Below are positions 23,301 to 35,300 of a stretch of DNA of 64,000 nt, one piece after another; position 1 is the stretch's first letter, and each line of letters opens with the position of its first letter. The DNA is from Loripinus fragilis (Eukaryota; Mollusca; Bivalvia; Lucinida; Lucinidae), in the NCBI GenBank assembly GCA_964019695.1, contig OZ026520.1, forward strand, positions 21,342,130-21,406,129, given 5' to 3'. The position numbers were made by a program, and so were the translations under genes. A model generated the notes under the pieces. That model was not told the origin of the DNA. It made no database searches and saw nothing but the letters and a program-made list of their open reading frames with translations.

Positions 23301-26300
23301 TTATCTGAGGCTTTGCTGGTTGCACATACCACATTGTTGGAAATTTCATGTGGCAGCTCATATATATTTTATAATGCAATTCTGAATAATGCCAGCAAGG
23401 ACAAGTAGTTTTTATTAGCTAAGGCTGTCCATGGGTTATAAACCCTCACAGTTATTTTGATTTAATTTTTTTCTCTGTGTTAATACATTGAATAATGAAG
23501 GAAGCCTCTATGGGAGCTAAATAATTTATGTGTTTGAACAACAACATAATCTAGAGTGCTTATTTTCAGAATTAGAGGAACCCAAACAGCAGAGAGCTGC
23601 TGTTAACCCTTTTCATGCCAATGGAACTTTCTATAAAGCTACAAACAATGAAGTCAGGATGATTTTTTGTATATATTGAGCGGTCACAGGTTATAATTTC
23701 CAAATAATATTGTATTTCTTTCTCTGGAGATCGATTTTGTCTTGGCAAACAATGCAGACCCTGATGTAATGCCGCATTATGCAGCATTTCATCTGGGTCT
23801 TCGCTGTTTGCAAAACTACCTATTAGGGGTTTGCGGTCTACAAATGGTTAAAAGGCTATGCAGTTAAAGATAAACACCAGAATTCTGAGAGAATCGGACG
23901 TGTCGCCTGGCAAAACAGAAGTCAAACAAGGTCTGAAGTGGATCTTGTCTTTGGATCTGATTTTAGTTATATCGCAAATTCATCTGTTTTTGTAATATGC
24001 AAATAACAAAGGTGCATACCATCCTGTACATTCGTAGTCTGATAAGCACATTTGTAATTAACGCTTTATAAAAAATAGATGCAGTAAAACCTGTGTAAAA
24101 CAACCACTCAAAAATAGACAAAATAAAGATCTTGATGACAAATGGTAGCTTAATGAAGGTCGGAAGTATTGCAGAATGCTACCCTTGGAGCAGAATTATT
24201 GCAGAATGCTCCTCTTGGAGCATTCTGCATTCTGCAATACTTTTGGCCTGCATTAAGCGATAATTGGTCTTAAAAACCAATTTTTGGTCTTTTTGAGAGT
24301 GGCCGTTTTAAACAGGTTTACTGTACACCCACTTTCTTTCAGATTCTATCTGTGCTGCTGAGTTGGATTCTTTAAAGTTTAAACAGTGGCAATCCCCAAT
24401 GATAGGTCTTTATCAGTACAGGTTCCATTTAGGACACTATTCTAAACTCTTTGCATGCTGGGTAATTATTTATGCTTTTCTTGCCGTCTGCTGAATTTTT
24501 TCAAAATTATTTTATTAAAAAAATCTTTCATGAAAACTACTAGAGTGTCAAATGGTTTGGATCTCAATCAGGACCGACATTGTGCTGGTCCTGATCTGGA
24601 TCGAAACTGTTTGCAAATGTTATCAGCAGACGACAATAGTCACTGCTAGCATGGAAAGAGTTAAATGGCCGCTCAAACTCACCTTTCCTCGAGCACAAGG
24701 AGAGAAAATATCACAGTTTTGACTAAATATACTCGTATCATCAAATCCCACCTTCCGGACAGTGAGTCTTCCTTCAGCCTGAAACAGATATGTATTATAC
24801 ATACAGATTATTATTATCTCAGCCCTAGTAGACCGTATCAGCCTGAGCCCGAAGGGCTCAGGCTGATACTGTCCAAGGGCTGAATTCAGGGCTGGGATCA
24901 AAAACACTGTGTAATAATATTTTTATCATATACTTATTCGTGTGAAAAAGCTGTGAAATAATATATTAATTTCCTTATTTTGAGGCACATTAATTAGCGA
25001 TCACTAAATTTAGTGACTTTATCAGCCTCAACACACAAAGCGGCCTTGACTGATCATTTCGCTGATTCTTTTGTTCGTGAAAACGTTGCACGCCTCTTTG
25101 ACATTGTTGTGATGTCATGACGTTCGAAAGTTTGACGCTGAAGCCATTTTGTATGGAGATACTCGGTGTAAAATAATGGATATTTCAATTTTTTTAGCGG
25201 TGTTTTCAGTGCAATTTTGGTTGGAATCAGGTAAAATGGGCAAGAATAAGTCCACTTTCTTTACTTTTACATTTTTTTTGCAGATATTCCCTGTTTTTTT
25301 CTCCAGGGCGAGATCAACTCCTGGGGAGGGCAGGACAGGAAAATATCAGCCCCCTTATCCGCCCTCTACATGAGTTTTGGATCGCAGAGCTGGACAGCTC
25401 TACTTGAATTGGTTGATACGGCTGGGCCAAAAGTCTAGTATCAAGGACAATACTAGTATAAGTATGTGATAAAGTTATTTCATGCCTGTTTGTAGTATAG
25501 TCAAAACTATTACCCCGAGGTGCCATGGATGACCTGATGCACTATTGCATGAGGCGTGCAGTGGACGTGGCCTCGTGCAATAGTGCATCAGGTCGTCCAC
25601 GGCACCTCGGGGTAATAGTTTTGACTATACTACAAACAGGCATGAAATAACTGTTTTATTACCCAACCCATTTGATGAAATACTTAGCAGCGTTTTTTGC
25701 ATGGAGTTGCTCAAGACGATGTGATTTTGTTGAAAAACAGAAAATTTCACAAAATCTGCTCAATTTTGGTCTCAAAATCTTCTGCTCGTTCTAACTGAGA
25801 AAATGAGTACCCACACTTTATGTTTCTGACCATAAACAACAGAGTTATTGGAGTTTTAAGTAACCAAACCATACCTTATTTTCACCATTGTTGCATAATG
25901 TCTCCTTTCATAAACGAACCGAAAGCGCATCATTGCCGCGCATGTCGATAAGCGTCTGTGTGTTTTTAACAGGGAAGCGGGTAACCAGGCCATGGTATAG
26001 TACCAGTCAATAGTCAAATTTATTGACCGTTGGAATAGTTCAGTGACTCATGACATAGCAAAAAATAGACAATTACTCTGGATATAGACGGTTGGGTAAT
26101 AACACCAGTTAACCCTTTTTATTCAGGAAACCCCTATACGAGTACTTTTGCAAACAGTGCTGCATTTCATCAGGGTCTTCACTGTTTGCATAATGCTTCA
26201 TTTCATCAGGGTCTACACTGTTTGCATAATGCTGCATTTCATCAGGGTCTACACTGTTTGTAAAGGTAAAAAAGATCTTCAGATAAAAGAATACAATATT

Positions 26301-29300
26301 TTTTTGGAAAATTGTAACCTGACACCCCTAGATATGTACAATAGACTATCCCAAGATTATTGTATCAAACCAGAAGGAAGAATCCATTAGTATACAAAGG
26401 GTTATATTAAGATAATATAGTATGTGACAGCTTTTGAGATTTTGGTTCTTATTGCATGTGCTTAAAGTCACATTTTAAATATGCATGTGCAGCTATATAG
26501 TGGGGCTTGAACCCTATTTTATTTATTATCTCAACCTTCCTCTTCTTACATTTGTTATGTGTAAAAGCAGAAAAGGCTCTGGCAAGACTGTTTGCTTGCA
26601 AAGGCTAACCTGAGCCTTCATTGCTTGCATTTACTTTAAAGTAGGTACCAAACTATTATGAACTGGCTATTAATGGAGTTCTAGCGATAAGGCATATATT
26701 TTCCCTAGTTGGCCATGAAAACAAACACCAAATTTTCAAACTTGGTGGGAGGAGGGCCAAAAATAAGTTTGCTCTTATATACCCCACTAGCTTGTGTAAG
26801 CAAGTCATCCAATAAATTTAATTGTATTAGGAGGAGATAGCATAACAGACAAACTGATGGATGGATTCTTTTGACCCCTCACCAGAGCACTGGGTACATA
26901 GCATAACTAAAAAATGGACAGATGCTCTTTGAGTAGAGAGTGGGTATCTCCAGATATGTTTGCAAAATGCTATGCCTTTAGAACAGATGTGATTCAACAA
27001 GGTTTAAACTTGCTGCATACATACCACACACACTGAGACCATGAATGATATGCCCTCAATCTGCAAGTAAGAGGTTCATAAAAATATGCTTGAGTATGGC
27101 TAAATGACAGTTCTTCTAGTAAAACTGTTGCGTCAAATAACCATAACATCAAAATTTAATAACAATTTAGTCCAACAACCATTTGGGCTCTAGGATTTTT
27201 AATTGTTTTGACTATTATGAATTTCTGATTTTTGCCTAACTGTGCTCACCTTATCAGCAAATCTATCAAGGACATCATCCACTCTAAGCTTGCTGCTCTC
27301 TGCTACACATATATTTCTCACACCTTTCTTCAATAATTCATCTACTATAACTTCACCTATAATAAAGATCAGGCATGAGACTTTGGTACTTATCACATTG
27401 GCGAGCAATGTAGGCTCAGGTGAGTCTGCGCTAATGCACAGATTCGCCAGAGCCTTCGCTTCTCATATAGGGCCAGTTAAGCAAAAAATTTCAGCGTAAA
27501 ATTGCTATTATTTTCTTATCCATCACTTTAAACATGTGTTTTGGATGCTCAAAAGAACCGTCTCAGTGAGACAGTTCTTTTGAGTACCCACAACATATGT
27601 TTTGATTGAGAAATAAGAATTTTCCATTAAGCACCCTTATCTGGGGGCCTGTTCTCATATACACAAAATATGGATGTAGTTGAAAACTCAGACCGAAAAG
27701 TAGACCTCTAGCCCTGCTGAATACATCAGGTAAGTTTTACTTATGTATCTGATACATACCTAAATTCTTAACCCATTGTTGTCTGGATTGACATATTGTA
27801 CATTGGCCTAAACAAACAGTGAAGACTGAGATCAGACTGCTGATGAGCACCTTCACAATTAGCTATTATGACAATCATTTTGAGATTCCAAGACCTGAAA
27901 AACCAATCTTTAAGTTAACAATTTTTCAGTTAGTTGCGATGATTTCCTGTCTTCCTGGGTTGAACCAGTACAGAACAGCAGATTACGTTTCTTGCTCAAG
28001 AACTCCGCCAGCTATGAGTCTCGAACTAGCAACCCTTTGTTCCCCAGTCTAACATTCTACCGCCTTAGCCACTGAGCACTGCCAATCTGCCTTATGCAAC
28101 TTTGCCCTTACCACAACATATCTGCTTCCATTAAATGATAATATTACATGTTTGGCGGGAAAATACCATGATTTATCAAACAAATAAAATAGGTAATTTT
28201 CTTTTTGCCTAGAAAGATTTATTTCCTCTAGGGTTATAAATCCCTTTAACCGGAACTCATTTTTCCTGACCACTAATGACCCAAGGCATCGATGAGATGA
28301 AACGCATGTCATATTCATTTTCGTTTTATTATTTACTCGGACCCAGTATTTTGGGTCCGAGTTATTTACAATTTTTAAACAAGCATAACGCTTCTCTGTA
28401 CTTTTGACGTCACAAACATTAACAAACGACGTCATTTGCACATGCGATGACGTTGCATAACGTTTCTGTCTTCCAACACTGAAACTGGAGGATCGAGGAA
28501 CAAAACTAAAAATTTCTAGAAAATCACAATTAATTTAGTACCAAAATGTTCGTTACGATCTAACTAAGAAAATGACTACCCACACTTTATGTTTTCGTTC
28601 ACTATCAAAAAAGTTACAGACGTTTGAAATTCTGAGGTGGACTCGATGAAGACGAGACTTCCAGGGAACAGCTGGCTGATGTATTACTACTCGTGTTAGA
28701 ATTAGATATGTCATGATCCCGCAAGTTTTACCACATCGCATACCGTAGTATTTTCTTGATTTGAGCTAGCAGTTCAAGCAGAACACATGTAATATACAGT
28801 TTATTAAATCGTTCCATTTAAAATATGGGATTTATAAACCTCGGGAGGTGGTAATTCCGATAAAGAAACTCGTGCGCAAGCGCACTCGTTTCTTTATCGG
28901 ATTTACCACCTCCCTCGGTTTATAAATCCCATATTTCAAATGGAACGATTAATAAACTCTATATATTATACTGTTTCATAGCCAAAGGGAGTGCAATAGA
29001 CTCAATGTAAATTAGATCTGAGGGCTTTAATTACCTGCCCAAGTTAAAAACTTATTATTTACCTTATCTATCAGTTTAAAAGTGTTTTGGGTGCTCAAAA
29101 GAACTGTCTAAATGAGATGGTTCTTTTGAGTACCCACAACATACGTTTTGGGTTGATAAATAAGAGAATAAATTTTCAATTATATAATCTTATGTTGAGG
29201 TCTGCTTTGAGTTAACAAAAGTTGGCTGTGTTTCAGAAAATCTCGAATGAAAAGGGTTCAGAAAACTCACCAACTAATCCAGCCCCTTGTATTGCCACTG

Positions 29301-32300
29301 TCTTCCCTGCTATTGGACCCATACCAAGGAACTGTAAAGCTGCCTCCATTGCCTTCACCACACCTGCTCAAATATAAGATTGGAGATGATTAGTATAAGA
29401 ACCTATGCTCGTTTTCAAATCCTGTTGATGGTTTCTTATACAGCATGTTATTGTTTACTTGTAATTGAAAAGAATTTACTGATGCTTCAAAGATGCATTA
29501 TAATACGACTATACTGTTTTTCATTGAAACAGGTAAATAACAGTAAATGTATTACTGCAGTTAGAGGTAGCTTAAGATATACACCTGTATAAATCACCCA
29601 TTACCTGGATAAGTTCATATTTTTTGTTTACAAGTTACAACGATTCTCATCTATCTTTGAATCATCAGTAAGTTAAAACATTGTTGACAAGTTAGATAAA
29701 GGGTGGTGTACAGTATTACCAAATCGTAAAAATCATACTGTGGTATAATTATATTTGCAGTATGGCCGATGCTTTTTTCTTTGATCTTTGCTGATGTTTA
29801 AATCGGACACCCTAGAATAACGACGAAGGAGGAGCTTAAAACCGTACTCTAACTTCCAATTTTAGCTAAACAGCGATGTAGGCGGGAACTTCCTAAATAG
29901 CGACAATTTAACCGAAGGTAAATGTAATATAATTGACAGCTTAGGCCGGATGCTGGGAGGAGCGAATTCAAATTTCCTCAGGTGTCAGTAACACGTGTTT
30001 ATTTGCGTCTGCGCCATACTACAAGCTAAATAAGGGATTTTTCCTCGGCTTTCTGTTTAAACCGCTCGGTGAGCTATGCCCACCTCACGGTTTAAACAAG
30101 AAAACGGAGGAAAAGTATCCTTTATCTATTACTTACCGCTTAAAAAGGGGTCACTTATTGTGGATCCTAAGTACAGCAGTAAATGAGGCTCCAGTGTACA
30201 TTGCATAGGAGAAAGTTCAAATTTTCCAAAATCCTGAACTTTTGAAATTTAAATCTTAAAACTTGTTGTGTGCCTACAAGTCATTTATAATTTCAAGTTA
30301 AATGGTCAATTATTGTCCTAAGATGAACTGAAAATAAATCAGAGAAGTTACAATACTCTGCCAAATTCAGCAGTTTGAGGCTGACTTTCTATGGAAGTTT
30401 CTTCGGTAAGTCAACCTCAAAATCCTGAATTCAGGAATAATCCTGAAAACTTTCACCCATGATATTGTATTTCTGTCCCTGAAGATTGCTTTTATCCTTG
30501 CACACAAAGCAGACCCAGATTAGATGCTGCATTTTTCATTTTATCTCTGGCCTTGTATTTTATCTCATTTCCTCAACTCTCTCATATTAATAAATTTAAT
30601 AGAACATTTACCAATGACTAATGGAAGATCCTCTATATATAAATATTGTTTGAACAAAAAATGGAGTCTTATCTAAGATATGTGTTAAAGCAACAATACG
30701 GCAAATGTTCTAAAAATTTTAACACTAGTTGCCAGCCAAAAAGCCTGAAAAATGCCTAGACAAACAGAGCAGATCCAGATCAGACTGCTTCTGAGGAAGT
30801 CTGATAAGGGTCTTCCCTGTTTGCTATTCTGACAAACATTTCATGAATTCTAGCCCTGATAACCAACATTTTCTTGGAAAACAAAAAGTGAAAAGTATTT
30901 GAAATTTAGAACATATACCGTACCTAGCCCTTTGTAGAGGGCAGAGAGCCCAGTTTCATTGAGATTAGACGAGACATTTAATATGTATCTTGTATTTGAG
31001 CCTAGACAAACAGGGCAGACCCAGATCAGACTGCTTCTGAAGAAACAGTCTGATCAAGGTTTTCCCTGTTTGCTATTCTGACAAGTATTTCCTGATAACA
31101 TTTACACACATTCTCTTGGAAAACAGAAAGTGTTTGAAATTTTAGAACATATACCATACCTAGCCCTGTGTAGAGTGCAGTGAGTCCAGTTCCACCGAGA
31201 TTTGACGAGACATTTGAGACGTATCTTGTATTTGAGTACATGTCCTCCATATCTGCCATTGAAGTTCCAACCCCCAATCCTGCAACTAAAATTATTATAT
31301 AACCTATAAATAGACATCTTTTGATTGGCCCAGATGCCTATCCACTCGAGTCCATAAAACTACATATCACATGGGCTGCTGGTTTTTCCCATTCAATATT
31401 AGTTACTAAAAATAGACATCATAGAAACTTTCCATAACAGGTGTGCTTTCAGCATGAAACTTGCATGATTTGTTGTAAATACAATTCAGTGAGTGACAGC
31501 AGCACAAAATTCACAAGATTTGGTGTCTCATCATATACATGTAATTCAGACTTTGCTTTTGAATATAGTAATTAGCAGAACTCTTAAATGAACTAATGAA
31601 TTCTTCCTTCTGGATTGATGCAATAAACTTGGAATGGTCCACTGTATAATTCAAGGGGTCACACGTTTTATTTTCTAAACAAAATTGCAGTTTTCTCCCT
31701 GAAGATCATTTTTGTCTAAGCGAACAGTGTAGACCCTGATGAAATGCCACATTATGCGGCATTTAATCTGGATCTTCTCTGTCTGCAGTTGTAATTACAA
31801 ATAAAGTATGCATTCGTTCCTCTTAACTGAATGACACAGTTCGTCATCATGTCAAAAAAATCAAGTCTGTCCAAGACATAGTCCATAGCCAAGATTTTGT
31901 TGTTGTTGTTGTTGCCTTTTTTTGGTTTAGAGAAATTATATAATAAAACAATTGTTGACTATTGAGGCATTGGACATGATATGATATCGACCTGAGAATA
32001 CCAATATTGACCTCGGCTCTGCCTCGGTCAATATTGGTACTCTCAGGTCGATATCACATCATGTCCAAAGCCTCAATAGTCAAAAATTGTATAATATCAT
32101 TCTAAGAAATGTGATTATCAACCTCGGCTTTGCCTCGGTTGACAATAATATTCATGGGCAAAAGCTCATGTCCCTTATGAGCTACTTATCAAGGGCTATA
32201 GATGTGTCCATCAGAATGAGCAATGTAAGGGTTGATACTATTCTTGTACATACTGAGGCATCCATTGAGAGATGTGAGAAAATCTCCAAAGTCCATATAA

Positions 32301-35300
32301 GCCTGTCTTCTGAAGAAGGGGTCAACATGTTTGTTCCCTTTAGGGGCTGCAATAATACCCTTGCCTCCACCAGCCCTGGAAATATAATAATTTCAATATA
32401 AAACACTACTGTCACTGTCATAATAAGCACCCAGCATACATGTAGGAGTTGAATGCAATGGACCTGAAAATACAATTTAGGAGTTACAAATTAGGGGATA
32501 ACTGTATTCAAAATTTTCGTTTGGGGAGGTATATCATCGGATATATGGTTGGAAATTTAGTTTTACGGCGACGCGCAAGCGGAGCCGTAAAACGTGATTT
32601 CCGAACGTATATTCCACGATATACCTCCCCAAATGAAAACTTTGAATACGGTTATCCCCATTCTAATGCATTTCTGTAGTTTCGTCTCAAATTGAAGCGT
32701 TACAAGCCGCATAAAGCGGAACGTCATCCAACGAAATGTGACGTAATTAATGACGTTAAACTGTTTCCGACAGTATATCGCAGGATATACTGTCGCAAAT
32801 TTTTGACGTTATCAAATCAGGTGTCGAGTTACAAAAGCAAGTGCATTAGAATAACAAATATGACCCTGGAAAATTAGTACATGTATTTACACCTTCACCC
32901 ATTAACAAGGACTGTGTCACCAATGTCAAGAGGCAGGGTCAAGGGTTTCCCCCTTTTACATTTTACTTAGGCATGTTTACCCTACTATATTCTATAAATT
33001 TGTAATTTTGTATAGAGTTTGTGTCTTTGTGAATAATTATAACAACTGTCATCTGCCTACTTTGCTTGGATGTCTGGATGCAAACAACAACAGCTTTGCA
33101 TTGCAAAGCTCCAGATATGACAAGAATATCAATCTCTAATTTTCTTATTTTTTGAAGCAAAACAAGGTGCTTCCAATGAGGACCACAGTATAATGTTTCC
33201 ATGAGATTTGGTTTGTAAAAAAATCAACAGTTGTGAGAACATAATCAGGCTAATTTCTTCATATTTTAACGCAGAATCAGCTTTCAATGTATTTACCCTT
33301 TATACAGAATTCTAATATTTGTCTATTTTTGATTGGACAGAGGCTATTTTGCCCACAAGCAACATAAACTATCAGTCCGAAACATTGGTGTGGTGAAATC
33401 TGCATTTATGCTAATATTTTGCTCTTTTTGCCTTTGCTTTTTAATGATTTATTGATTATAGTGTAAAAAATGAATTTGAATAGTTGGCAAATATATATTA
33501 TAACATGAACTTTTGATAATCTTTATCAACCCGCAACCATTATCTGCCATCAGTTAAGCTAAACATTAAACTCCCCATTAAATCATCCAAAAGTCTGTGC
33601 AACAGTCAACATTTTCAAATATTGTCCATGCATTATGGAAGTATGATAAGGCCAGATTTTTTTTATTAGTCTAGTTGATTTAAAAACCCTCCTACTGTAT
33701 TTTTTCGGAAAGTAGAAAAAAAAAATCTGGAATTATTTTTTTATTTTATCTGCCGTCGGACTCTAAATATTATTTGTTTTGAAAAAAATAATATAATTTT
33801 GAGGTTCTGTCAGTGTATTTTTGAGAGTGACATTGCTAAAAGTGATTGTGCTGTCCAGATTTTTCGGAAAATGATGAAATATTTTTGTTCTGGAGACATA
33901 AAAAAAAAAGCTCTGAAAATGACCAGTCAAACTGGTCATTTTCAGAGTTTTTTTTATTTATTTTTTTCGTCCCTGACCCTTAATCTGAATTTTTTTCCAG
34001 TTAATCAACTAATTAAAAAATTCTGGCCTAACGACTTGGTAGAGGAGTGCAGTGGATCAGTGGTACTTTGCTTAACTTAATCCTCGTATCGCTTGTTTGA
34101 GACTCACTGGAGGCACTGTGTTGTGTCCTTGAACCAGACACTTTATTCTTTGCTTATAACTTATAAGTACTGGCCCCGAGGTTATAAAACTTTTTTCATG
34201 CTCAACTCAACAAGGGTCTTTCTATATGTGTATAGAGAGTCCCTGACTCAACTGATCACAAAATTTCAACTGCTACCGACAAAAAAAGAAGTTGCTTGCT
34301 TTAAGTCTCTCAGATGTTGTAATTTTATCATGCTGATAAATGTTAAAAATGCCAATTTAAATTTCGTGCTCAGCTGAGTTGAGCATGAAAAAGTTTTATA
34401 ACCTTGGGGCCTGGTTTAACCCAGGAAACATCCCAAAATTACTGAAAAATTGTTGACTGGGGCATTAGGCACCAGCTCAAAAAAATTTTAGCCTTAAAAG
34501 TTCAATAATTTTTATGCTTGAAATATCAAGCTTTCTTTTCCTTCAAAATTAAAAGAAGCTATCACAAAATTTGTCATCTGATGCAGTAATTTTTGATGCT
34601 TTAACCCTTTAAGTGTCAATCGTAACAAAAGCTGTCTGCTTTTGTCATCTGCTGAAATGTTTTAGAAACCTTTGGTCAAACAGTGTGGGTCCACACTATT
34701 TGCCTCTACCCTTACACTGGTCAAAAATGTTAGCAAATATATGCAGCAGATTACTTAAAAGGACAACATTTTCAGATGCATTTTTGCAGGCGCTTCAAAG
34801 GTTTATAAGAATTTACATTATGAAATTTACCATATTCCTGAAAGAGAACACTTAATTCCAAGATTCTTAGACATTCTATGACCTTCATTGAGTAAGTCTT
34901 TCATGCTCTTCACAGGTATGAAGTCTACACCACCGGACTGAAATTGACAAAGGAAAATATCTTTTTATTAACCATTTCTTTTTTATTAATCATTTCTTCT
35001 TTATTAACAATTTCCTTTTTATTAACCATTTCTTGATTGCATGGTATGTTGTTAACATCCAATATTGCCAGAAAACTGTCACTAAAAGAAGCAGATTGTC
35101 TCCATTTGCTAAATTAAGCTCAAAAACAATCTTCAGTGACAAAAATGTTTGAGTTCATCAAGAATGCTAGCCGGTTTCCTCTCAAATTATGTAATTCACT
35201 ATTCAAACTTATATATAATGTTTGAAACTGGATGGAATATTGATCAGTCAAGAAAGGGTCAATCCTTGGTGAATATAAACCCTTGTTGTGCTGAGCCCAG

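Larger units (their letters stand above)
30755..31236. repeat. Tandem duplication covering MITE-D and half of exon 4
   Basis: Unit 1 is 30755-31000 and unit 2 is 31001-31236. Each is MITE-D sequence followed by the same exon 4 half. The copies differ by small indels and about 14% in the exon part. Confidence 0.8.

Noticed and set aside
26152..26270. CRISPR-like array
   Set aside because: Only three abutting units with no spacers, in animal-type DNA.
26148..26390. Repeat protein MLHFIRVYTVC
   Set aside because: Translation of tandem MITE-F half units; not a gene.
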